Shown here: in pieces, positions 33,698 through 40,338 of the stretch | Layout of the letters: the number at the start of each line of letters is the position of its first letter | Position numbering within the stretch: position 1 is the first letter of the stretch | Source of the DNA: JBBDIP01 sp964602455 | GTDB lineage: Bacteria > Bacillota > Sulfobacillia > Fermentithermobacillales > Fermentithermobacillaceae | Direction of reading: 5' to 3' | NCBI GenBank assembly: GCA_964602455.1 | Contig: CAZRRG010000008.1 | Location: 1-40,338, forward strand | DNA: 40,338 bases | Notes under the pieces: generated by a model | Database searches by the model: none | Told to the model about the DNA's origin: nothing | What the model saw: only the letters and a program-made list of their open reading frames with translations | Program-made: the position numbers and the translations under genes

Positions 33698-36420
33698 AGA
33701 ATGCCACGCCGATGATGGCCCAGTACAGGGCCCTGAAAGATAAGCACCCGGACTCGCTCCTGTTCTTCCGGCTGGGTGACTTCTATGAGCTCTTCTTCGA
33801 GGACGCGATCACGGGTTCTAAGGAGCTGGGCATCACCCTCACGGGCCGCGACGCAGGCAACGGCGACCGGGCCCCCATGTGCGGAGTCCCTTACCACTCT
33901 GTCGACGACTACATCAAGACCCTGATCGACAAAGGTTACAAGGTGGCTATCTGCGACCAGCTGGAGGACCCGTCGCTTGCCAAGGGGCTAGTTAGGAGAG
34001 ACGTCACGCGAGTCATCACTCCCGGAACCTACTGGGAGGGGGCTCCCGCGGCGTCAGCAACATATATCGCATCCATCTACGCCAAGGACAGGAGGGACGC
34101 AGGTGGAAGCCCGCAGGGCGCGGGCATCTGCGCGTGCGACCTGTCCACCGGGGAGGTCCTGGTGGCCTCGTGTCCCGGGGGCGGCCCCGAACCGCTCAAG
34201 GCGGCGCTTGACGAACTGGCGCGCCTTCTTCCACGCGAGTGCGTGGCGCCTTCGGCGAAGGGCATCTTCGACATCCCTCGGGCGGTAGAGAAGGCCATTC
34301 CGGGAATCTTCGTGAGCGCCGTAGATCCCGACTCATATGGGGCAGTCGCCGGAGCCATGCCTTCGGCATCCTCGGTCTACGGACAAGACCTTCTGGCCTC
34401 ATTAGCTGAGAAAGGGCAGTCGCTGGGGCTTTGCGCCCTGGAGGGGCTCCTCGCATACCTGTCGAGCACCCAGATGATCGAGATGCGCCACCTGAAGGAA
34501 CCTGTCCTGTACCTGGACGAGGGCTTCATGGAGATAGACCGGTCCACGAGGCGAAACCTGGAGCTCGTGGAGCGCCTGCAAGGCGGAAGGGAAGGGACCC
34601 TCGCATGGGTGCTTGACCGGTGCTGCACCTCCATGGGGTCGAGGCTGCTTAGGCAATGGATCGAGAGACCGCTGAAAGATCCGGCCAGGATCGCGGACAG
34701 GCATACGGCGGTGGAGAACATCTACTCGGATCCTGCCCTGAGAGAAGGGCTCCGGGACCTCCTGTCCAAAGTGAAAGACCTCGAGCGGCTGGTCACCCGC
34801 ATCGCGTACAAGTCCTGCAACGCCCGGGACCTTGTGGCTCTGGCGTCGTCCCTGGAAGCCATACCGGATCTCCGGGCACTGCTGTCCAACAGCGCGGCCC
34901 CACTGCTGCAAGACATATTCCATCGCCTTGACGGCATTCCGGAGGCAGTCCGTCGGATAAGGGAGACACTGGTGGACGACCCGCCTGTCTCGGTCACCGA
35001 CGGCTTCCTGGTGAGGGAGGGCGTGAGCCCGGATGTGGACGAGCTGCGAAAGCTGAGCACTGGCGGCAAGGAGTGGCTCCTGGACTTCGAGACGCGGGAA
35101 AGGGAGCGGACTGGAATCAAGAACCTCAAAGTGGGGTTCAACAGGGTTTTCGGCTATTACATTGAGGTGAGCAAGTCCAACCTGTCCCTTGTGCCGGAAG
35201 ATTACACCCGGCGGCAGACGCTCTCCACGGGCGAGCGATTCGTCACGCCTGAGTTGCGTTCTCAGGAAGCGGCAATCCTCGGGGCTGAAGAGAAACTGTT
35301 CAAAGAGGAGTACCGGATCTTCTGCGAAGTGCGAGACTTCCTTTCGGGATGTATCCGCAGGGTCCAGAAGACGGCCCGGGCCGTTGCCGAGCTGGACGTC
35401 CTCACTGCCTTCGCGCAGGTCGCCTTGGAGTCGGGTTACGTGCGTCCCGAGATCTCGGCTACCGGAAACGTGGTTGTCAAAGACAGCCGGCACCCTGTGC
35501 TGGAAAAGGTACTACCGCCCGGTGGCTTTGTCCCCAACGACATAGTCCTCGACGACAAGCAGCGGGTCCTGGTGATCACGGGGCCGAACATGGGAGGCAA
35601 GTCCACCTACTGCCGCCAAGCTGCCCTCATCTTCGTAATGGCTCAGATCGGCAGCTTCGTTCCTGCGTCCTCGTGCTCTATATCCTGCATAGATAAGCTT
35701 TTTGCCAGGGTCGGCGCTTACGATGACCTGGTGCTGGGACAGTCCACCTTCATGGTCGAAATGTCGGAGGTCGCACGTATCCTTCAAGGCGTGACTAAGG
35801 ACAGTTTCGTGATCCTCGACGAGATCGGCCGTGGGACCAGCACCTTTGACGGCCTGGCCGTGGCGTGGGCGGTCCTGGAGCACCTGACCGGCGGCGCCAA
35901 CGCGTCATCCGGCGGTTTTTCGGGGCCAAAAGCGCTGGTGGCAACCCACTATCGAGAACTCACACTGCTGGCGGACCTGCGTCCCATAGTCGCCAACTAC
36001 GCCGTCGCGGTCAAGAAGAAGGGAGACGAGGTCGTCTTCCTGCGCAAGGTCGGCAGGGGCGTGGCCGAGGGCAGCTTCGGCATCGAGGTATCGGCCATGG
36101 CGGGACTGCCTGCCAGCGTCGTGCGGCGCGCCCGTGAGATACTCCTGGGACTGGAGGCCGAAGCCCGCAAAGGCTCAAGGTGGAAGAGCGGGATCCTGGG
36201 CCAGGTAGCAGCGAGAGGCGCAGGGGCCCTGGTTGAGACAGTTCCCGGTCAGGGCGACCTATTTGGCGGGATGTCGGAGGCTGCTCCGGCCGTCTCGCCG
36301 GAACTTGAGGCCATCGCAACCGAGCTACGGGAGATGGACGTTGATCGCATGAGCCCGCTTGAGGCGCTCCAGAGGCTCTATGACCTCAAGAGGCGCCTTT
36401 CGACCGGTGAGGAGGCATAG
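33694..36420 (+). CDS. mutS: DNA mismatch repair ATPase MutS
   Basis: 908 residues, a MutS1. Mismatch-recognition motif FFRLGDFYELF near residues 24-34 (Phe-x-Glu type wedge). The connector and lever domains are followed by a clamp region (about 440-560), with Walker A GPNMGGKST (about 629-637), Walker B VILDEIGRGTSTFDG, and ATHYRELTLLADL. The end is long enough to include the dimerisation helix-turn-helix. Works with MutL in the same operon. GTG 33694 overlaps the miaB stop; mutL starts 3 bases after the mutS stop. Confidence 0.98.
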   Translation: MKNATPMMAQYRALKDKHPDSLLFFRLGDFYELFFEDAITGSKELGITLTGRDAGNGDRAPMCGVPYHSVDDYIKTLIDKGYKVAICDQLEDPSLAKGLVRRDVTRVITPGTYWEGAPAASATYIASIYAKDRRDAGGSPQGAGICACDLSTGEVLVASCPGGGPEPLKAALDELARLLPRECVAPSAKGIFDIPRAVEKAIPGIFVSAVDPDSYGAVAGAMPSASSVYGQDLLASLAEKGQSLGLCALEGLLAYLSSTQMIEMRHLKEPVLYLDEGFMEIDRSTRRNLELVERLQGGREGTLAWVLDRCCTSMGSRLLRQWIERPLKDPARIADRHTAVENIYSDPALREGLRDLLSKVKDLERLVTRIAYKSCNARDLVALASSLEAIPDLRALLSNSAAPLLQDIFHRLDGIPEAVRRIRETLVDDPPVSVTDGFLVREGVSPDVDELRKLSTGGKEWLLDFETRERERTGIKNLKVGFNRVFGYYIEVSKSNLSLVPEDYTRRQTLSTGERFVTPELRSQEAAILGAEEKLFKEEYRIFCEVRDFLSGCIRRVQKTARAVAELDVLTAFAQVALESGYVRPEISATGNVVVKDSRHPVLEKVLPPGGFVPNDIVLDDKQRVLVITGPNMGGKSTYCRQAALIFVMAQIGSFVPASSCSISCIDKLFARVGAYDDLVLGQSTFMVEMSEVARILQGVTKDSFVILDEIGRGTSTFDGLAVAWAVLEHLTGGANASSGGFSGPKALVATHYRELTLLADLRPIVANYAVAVKKKGDEVVFLRKVGRGVAEGSFGIEVSAMAGLPASVVRRAREILLGLEAEARKGSRWKSGILGQVAARGAGALVETVPGQGDLFGGMSEAAPAVSPELEAIATELREMDVDRMSPLEALQRLYDLKRRLSTGEEA

Positions 36421-36422
36421 GC

Positions 36423-38196
36423 GTGGGGAAGATACGCAAGCTGGATCCCCTGGTACAGAGCCAGATAGCCGCTGGTGAAGTGGTGGAGAGACCCGCGTCT
36501 GTGGTGAAGGAGCTGGTTGAGAACTCCCTCGACGCAGGCGCTAGACGCATAACCATCGAGTTCGAGGACTCGGGGTTTTCCCTCATCAGGGTGAGCGACG
36601 ACGGCTCCGGGATGGCGGCGGAGGACGCTCCTTTGGCGCTGGAACGCTTCGCAACTTCAAAGCTTCGGGAGCAGTCGGATCTCTCGTCCATCGGGACGCT
36701 AGGCTTTCGAGGCGAGGCGCTTCCTTCGATTGCGGCGGTCTCCCGGACAACTCTCGAGACAAGAGCCCCGGGCGACGACGCAGGGACCTCGGTCCTGGCC
36801 GAAGAGGGACGGATCGTCGCCGTCACAGAGAAGGGACTTCCGGTAGGCACCACGGTCACCGTGAGGGACCTCTTTTACAACACACCTGCAAGACTAAAGT
36901 TCGTGAAGTCACGCACCACGGAAAAGCAGGCCATCGTGGATGTCGTAACCCGGTTGGCCCTGTCCTGGCCTGAGGTGGCTTTCACGCTGCGCACCGGCGG
37001 GAACGTTATCCTGCAGACCTTCGGAAAGGGACTTGCCAGCGCTGTCTCAGACATATTTGGCCCTAAGGACGCATCCTGCATGGTGCCGGTCTCAAGCCGG
37101 GGAGTATCGGGATACGTGGGACTGCCGTCGCTTTACCGGCGCACCAGAGACAGGCAGATCTTNNNNNNNNNNCTTCTCGGTGAACTCGCGTCCGGTCAGA
37201 AACTCCGCGCTGGGTTGGGCGCTGGACCAAGCCTTCGCCGGCTTGCTTCCACCCAAGACCTACGCGGTCGCCATCCTGAACCTCAAGACTGAAGCCGATG
37301 AGGTCGACGTCAACGTCCACCCGACCAAGGCGGAAGTAAAGTTCCAGAACGACCGCGACACCCGCTCCGCCGTCATCGGGGCAGTAACCGAAGCCCTGGC
37401 AAGGAGCGGTTTCGCGCTGCAGGCAAAGGATTCGCCCCGCCTCTGGGAACCTCCGTCGGGCATAGGCCGGACCGGCCGGGTGCGGGACACAAGCGGCGAC
37501 GTGCACTGGGAACTGATCCGGGACTCGGAGCTGTCCGCGCCTCGGGCGGCACAGACTCCTGCTGCGCCGGGCCTCGCGTTCGAGTCAGGAGCGCTTGATC
37601 TCAGGGGCCTTCACCTCAAGGGCGGCGATGAGTCAACCTGGGAATACCTGGGTTCACTGGGCGACACCTATCTCATCGCGAAGACGCCTTCGTCCTTGCT
37701 CCTCGTAGACAAGCACGCCCTGATGGAGAGCCTCACCTTCGCGGCCCTAAACGCAGGCTCCGGCGGCAGCCAGGAACTCCTCATGGCTGAGATCGTGCGT
37801 CTCGACCCGAACGAGTCCCTGGTCTATGAAGAGTCGGCGGACGCGCTGTCCGCGGTGGGTTTCGCCTCCCGCATGGTCGGGGAACGCACCATCATGGTTA
37901 CGGCCGTGCCCATGGTGCTAGGGAGGGCCGTGGCGCCAGGAGCAATAAGGGAGGTCCTATCCCGGATGAGCCTGGAGGACGCCAGAGACGCTGTCCGCGC
38001 CGTCGAGGCGGCGCGGCTGGAAACGGCAGCATGCCACGCCTCCGTGCGGGCGAAGGAACCGCTGTCGGCGGACGAAGCGAGAGCTCTCTTGAAGGAACTG
38101 GAGCAAAACCCCGGCGCCCGCGCGTGCCCTCATGGCCGCCCTACTGTCCGGGAGATCACTATGAAAGAGATGGCGGGCTTCTTTGGCAGGTCGTAA
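36423..38196 (+). CDS. mutL: DNA mismatch repair protein MutL, interrupted by an assembly gap
   Basis: GHKL ATPase and probable endonuclease. The N-terminal motifs are complete: IAAGEVVERP, VENSLDAG, DDGSGM and LGFRGEAL. The reading frame shifts at the N run (37163-37172): frame ends RQI-F/L before it and resumes FSVNSRPVRN after it. If the duplicated ctt at both gap edges is merged, the frame is restored and reads RQIFSVNSRPVRN, as expected for MutL, giving 1761 bases and 586 residues. The C-terminal part has ACHASVRAKE and CPHGRPT and an F-G-R end. The metal-site motif is DKHALMESLTFA where DQHA(X)2E(X)4E is usual. GTG start 36423. It should be annotated as one intact gene, not two fragments. 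Confidence 0.93.
37163..37172. other. Assembly gap (10 N)
   Basis: A run of exactly 10 N, a nominal gap size. The left edge ends cagatctt and the right edge begins cttctcgg. The shared ctt suggests the flanks overlap and nothing is missing. Confidence 0.97.
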
Positions 38197-39136
38197 GGTA
38201 CTGGTCATAGCGGGCCCAACCGCGACGGGCAAGTCAGCCATGTCGCTGGACCTCGCTATGCGCTTTCCTATCGAGGTCATCTCGGCTGACTCGATGCAGA
38301 TCTACCGGGGCATGGACATCGGCACCGACAAGGTGTCTTTGGAGCAAAGGGCCCAGGTCAGGCATCATTTGATCGACATAAAGGACCCTGACGAGCCCTG
38401 GAGCGTGGAGGAGTTCAAGTCTCTGGCCTCGCAGGCGATTGAGGATATCTCAGGGAGAGGCCTCCTTCCCTGCATAGTGGGGGGGACAGGCCTGTACATA
38501 AGGGCTCTCTTGAGAGACTTCCCTCTCCAGGATGCGCCGCCCGACTGGGAGCTCCGCCGGTCACTGACCCAGATGGCAGCCGAGAAGGGAAACCAGGCGG
38601 TCCACGCCCTACTGCGAGATCGGGACCCGGTATCCTACAGAACCCTTCATCCCAATGACCAAAAGCGGGTAATAAGGGCGCTGGAGTACCACAAAGCCAC
38701 GGGGCGCCCCATCTCGGAACGGCTCCTGGTGCAGCCGGTCTCTCCCTATGACGCACTGTGGATTGGGATATCGTGGAACCGTCAATTAATGGATGAGCGC
38801 ATCGATAATAGGGTAGAGGAGCAATGGAAACGAGGGTTCGTGCAGGAGGTTCAGGCCCTACTAGAAAAAGATTACAGTGAAGATCTGGCAAGCATGCAGG
38901 GATTGGGGTATAAAGAAGTGTGCCTTATGTTGCGGGGTCTCCTCACGCCGGATGAAGCCAAGGCCCTCATAAAGCGCAACACCAGGCGATATTACAAGAG
39001 GCAGTTGACATGGTTTTCCAGGGAAGAAGGCATAAACTGGGTTTCTGCAGGCAACGATATTGCCTGGATTTCTACGGTAGAAGCCGCGAGCAATCTATGC
39101 GAAAAGTGGCTGGCAAACAATCTAGGCGGTAACTGA
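38183..39136 (+). CDS. miaA: tRNA dimethylallyltransferase MiaA
   Basis: 317 residues. Transfers a dimethylallyl group to A37 of tRNAs reading U-starting codons; product is the MiaB substrate. P-loop GPTATGKS (about 10-17), SADSMQIYRGMDIGTDK, IVGGTGLYI and NPND-type HPNDQKRVIRALE are all typical. The TTG start lies within mutL (14-base overlap). The last third (from about 38755) is clearly poorer in GC (45-50% per 60 bases) than the first part (about 60%), although the family motifs continue (GLGYKE, IKRNTRRYYKRQLTWF). Confidence 0.96.
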   Translation: MAGRKVLVIAGPTATGKSAMSLDLAMRFPIEVISADSMQIYRGMDIGTDKVSLEQRAQVRHHLIDIKDPDEPWSVEEFKSLASQAIEDISGRGLLPCIVGGTGLYIRALLRDFPLQDAPPDWELRRSLTQMAAEKGNQAVHALLRDRDPVSYRTLHPNDQKRVIRALEYHKATGRPISERLLVQPVSPYDALWIGISWNRQLMDERIDNRVEEQWKRGFVQEVQALLEKDYSEDLASMQGLGYKEVCLMLRGLLTPDEAKALIKRNTRRYYKRQLTWFSREEGINWVSAGNDIAWISTVEAASNLCEKWLANNLGGN

Positions 39137-39169
39137 GCCGCCAGTGGAGAAAGCTGGAGGGAATTTGGC

Positions 39170-39430
39170 ATGACAGCGAAGGCCCCGGTAAACCTGCAGG
39201 ATGCTTTCCTGAACCAGATCCGCAAGGAAGGCATACCGACCACCGTGTACCTGATCAATGGGTTCCAGCTGAAAGGGGTGGTCAAGGGGTTCGACAACTT
39301 CACGGTCGTCCTGGATAGCGACGGCAAACAGATGCAAATCTACAAACACGCGATGTCGACTGTCACGCCACAGAGACCAGTCAACACGAACTTCTCGGAG
39401 GCCGCCGAAAAGCCCAAGACCTCTGAATAG
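39170..39430 (+). CDS. hfq: RNA chaperone Hfq
   Basis: 86 residues, Sm-like hexameric RNA-binding protein. The Sm1 motif region NLQDAFLNQIRKEGIPTTVY and GFDNFTVVLDSDGKQ are typical, and the Sm2 motif appears as YKHAMST (usually YKHAIST). A short tail follows (about 16 residues), as in Bacillota. ATG 39170 has ggaggg about 8 bases upstream. Follows miaA by 33 bases, the common miaA-hfq pair. Confidence 0.97.
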   Translation: MTAKAPVNLQDAFLNQIRKEGIPTTVYLINGFQLKGVVKGFDNFTVVLDSDGKQMQIYKHAMSTVTPQRPVNTNFSEAAEKPKTSE

Positions 39431-39453
39431 ACCTAAGCAAGTCCCCTTTTGTT

Positions 39454-39502
39454 GAATGGAACCAGATGGGTGTGGGGAGACTTTCCCATGCTGGTTCCAT
39501 TC
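39454..39502 (+). terminator. Long hairpin between hfq and the YHS gene
   Basis: 12-bp perfect stem gaatggaaccag (39454-39465) with ctggttccattc (39491-39502), continued inward by atggg/cccat (39466-39470 with 39485-39489) around one bulged G. It ends 5 bases before the ribosome site of the YHS gene, so it may act as a terminator for hfq or as a leader element of the YHS gene. Only a short T-rich tail follows. Confidence 0.6.
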
Positions 39503-39521
39503 TATTTGGGGAGGTGATAGC

Positions 39522-39770
39522 GTGGCACGGGATCCAGTCTGCGGGATGAACGTCAGAGATGACCGCAAGGATAGCCTCCGCTCGGAATTTCGAGGTCAGA
39601 ACTACTTCTTCTGCTCGGACAAGTGTCAAAGGGAGTTCGATCGTAGCCCCCAGAACTTTGTGCGGGACAACGACGACAGGAGAGAAGACCTGAGAAACGA
39701 GAGTCGCGACAACAGGAATCAAAGGCAGAGCAACCGCAACGACTTAAGGGACGATAGGCGCCCAAGGTAG
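39522..39770 (+). CDS. Small YHS-domain protein with charged disordered tail
   Basis: 82 residues from GTG 39522, placed after ggggaggtgat. Residues 3-46 form a YHS domain: DPVCGMNV, FRGQNYFFCSDKCQREFD and SPQNFV, the set of cysteines and aromatics expected to bind a metal ion (often copper, or heavy metals in efflux partners). The remaining 36 residues are a polyampholyte made almost wholly of Arg, Asp, Asn, Glu and Gln (for example RDNRNQRQSNRNDLRDDRR), certainly disordered. It sits between hfq and the spoVK-like gene. No transporter is adjacent, so a metal-efflux role has no support from context. Confidence 0.85.
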   Translation: MARDPVCGMNVRDDRKDSLRSEFRGQNYFFCSDKCQREFDRSPQNFVRDNDDRREDLRNESRDNRNQRQSNRNDLRDDRRPR

Positions 39771-39794
39771 CCTGCAACAAGAGATTGACACGCT

Positions 39795-39825
39795 AACCGC
39801 CCCCGCAAAGGGCGGTTTCTCTTTT
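39795..39825 (+). terminator. Intrinsic terminator after the YHS gene
   Basis: aaccgccc (39795-39802), 7-base loop, gggcggtt (39810-39817), followed by tctctttt. A classical terminator that closes the miaB-to-YHS transcription unit. Confidence 0.85.
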
Positions 39826-39831
39826 CCCGCG

Positions 39832-39837
39832 TATAAT
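39832..39837 (+). promoter_or_regulatory. Candidate -10 box of the spoVK-like gene
   Basis: TATAAT stands 14 bases after the terminator and about 40 bases before the start. No -35 consensus at 17 bases (the position falls in the terminator stem); a sporulation sigma factor is possible but not shown. Confidence 0.35.
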
Positions 39838-39877
39838 GTTGAGCTCACACCACCGTACGGGGAGGAAAATCCGCGCC

Positions 39878-40338
39878 TTGAACGGAAGCGCCTTGCGTTC
39901 GCCACGTCTGCCTCACCTCCGGGTCATTCCGGGACCCACGACGCCTGATCTCACGGGATTTGCGTCGAAAGAAGAAGGCCGTCCCGGCGCAATAGAAGAG
40001 CTCCGGTCACTGATCGGACTCGAGCAGGTCAAGAGTCTTGTCTTCGAGATCTTCGCGTATGCCGAGATCCAGAAGAAGCGAGAAAAAGCCGGCCTTAGCA
40101 ACGAGAAGTCGGTTCTGCACATGATCTTCAAGGGCAACCCCGGAACAGGCAAGACCACAATCGCCCGCATAGTAGGAAAACTGCTGTTTGAGGCCGGCAT
40201 CCTTCAGAAGGGCCACGTCGTAGAGGTCGAGCGCGCCGATCTTGTAGGAGAGTACGTCGGCCACACGGCCCAGAGAACCCGGGAGCAGATACGAAAGGCT
40301 CAAGGAGGCATCCTCTTCATCGACGATGCCTACTCTCT
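39878..40338 (+). CDS. spoVK: SpoVK/CbxX-family AAA ATPase, 5' part only
   Basis: The frame is open from TTG 39878 to the window edge (about 153 residues). It contains GLEQVKSLVFEI, Walker A GNPGTGKT (after HMIFK), RADLVGEYVGHTA and Walker B GGILFIDDAYS. SpoVK of Bacillus has FIDEAYSL at the last motif; this protein has IDD, a conservative change. The family forms hexameric ATPases (SpoVK in spore maturation, CbxX/CfqX as Rubisco activase). TTG 39878 is chosen because ggggagg lies 12 bases upstream, a little distant; TTG 39893 is also in frame. Location after miaA-hfq matches Bacillus spoVK. Truncated only by the window. Confidence 0.85.
   Translation, partial: MNGSALRSPRLPHLRVIPGPTTPDLTGFASKEEGRPGAIEELRSLIGLEQVKSLVFEIFAYAEIQKKREKAGLSNEKSVLHMIFKGNPGTGKTTIARIVGKLLFEAGILQKGHVVEVERADLVGEYVGHTAQRTREQIRKAQGGILFIDDAYS

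Noticed and set aside
37033..38196. A separate second gene or frameshifted pseudogene after the N run
   Set aside because: It continues MutL exactly at the conserved VNSRPVRN segment; the frame change is due to the arbitrary gap length.
39005..39036. TTGACA inside miaA with cataaa downstream as an hfq promoter
   Set aside because: The spacing is 20 bases and the -10 match is poor. hfq can be read from the operon promoter.
39785..39837. TTGACA (39785-39790) and TATAAT (39832-39837) as one promoter
   Set aside because: They are 41 bases apart and a terminator lies between them; spacing is far from 16-18 bases.

Overview
The window reads as a chromosomal segment of a high-GC (roughly 60% by eye), endospore-forming and flagellated member of the Bacillota. 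The backbone cinA - recA - recX - rny - ymdB - spoVS ... miaB - mutS - mutL - miaA - hfq - spoVK is the classical Bacillota arrangement. SpoVS, a SpoVK-type AAA protein, an N-acetylmuramoyl-L-alanine amidase, a CsrA-type flagellin leader and a rhodanese-less ThiI agree with that. Many starts are GTG/TTG and many neighbours overlap by a few bases. A fused ADP-forming acetate-CoA ligase suggests acetate-producing fermentation. A run of 10 Ns at 37163-37172 shows this is a draft scaffold. I cannot name the genus.

Layout. 2-2269 (minus): MrfA-type DEAD/DEAH helicase, divergent from a secreted amidase (2484-3407). 3468-5478: a short FeoB followed by a feoA (unusual order). 5486-6847: rimO. 7004-9096: a single-pass membrane protein translationally coupled to a short FtsH-like protease that lacks the usual external domain. 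9115-12644: cinA, thpR, recA (own promoter), recX. 12645-12888: a highly structured intergenic region (candidate pseudoknot or switch RNA ending in an intrinsic terminator) in front of rny. 12889-15760: rny, an unknown gene, ymdB. 15799-18397: promoter, spoVS, PHP phosphoesterase, TldE/PmbA-like protein. 18421-18637: tandem copies of a palindromic repeat, with a third partial copy near 26450. 18668-21082 (minus): a small acidic-tailed protein and acetate-CoA ligase. 21243-21815: unknown. 21807-25038: a tRNA thiolation cluster, ttcA-like (minus) divergent from a NifZ-type cysteine desulfurase and thiI. 25216-26328: flagellin with two apparent CsrA sites in its leader. 26597-32209: a five-gene peptide ABC transporter. 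32273-39430: miaB, mutS, mutL (across the gap), miaA, hfq. 39522-39770: a small YHS protein with a charged disordered tail. 39878-end: 5' part of a SpoVK-like gene.

How the genes work together. Three themes recur: DNA repair and recombination (MrfA-like helicase, RecA/RecX, MutS/MutL), RNA modification and turnover (RimO, MiaB, MiaA, TtcA-like, NifZ-ThiI, RNase Y, YmdB, ThpR, Hfq), and envelope or sporulation functions. The most interesting items are the crossing complementarities upstream of rny, the dual CsrA sites on the flagellin mRNA, the possible split FtsH, and strong evidence that the N gap inside mutL contains no missing sequence.
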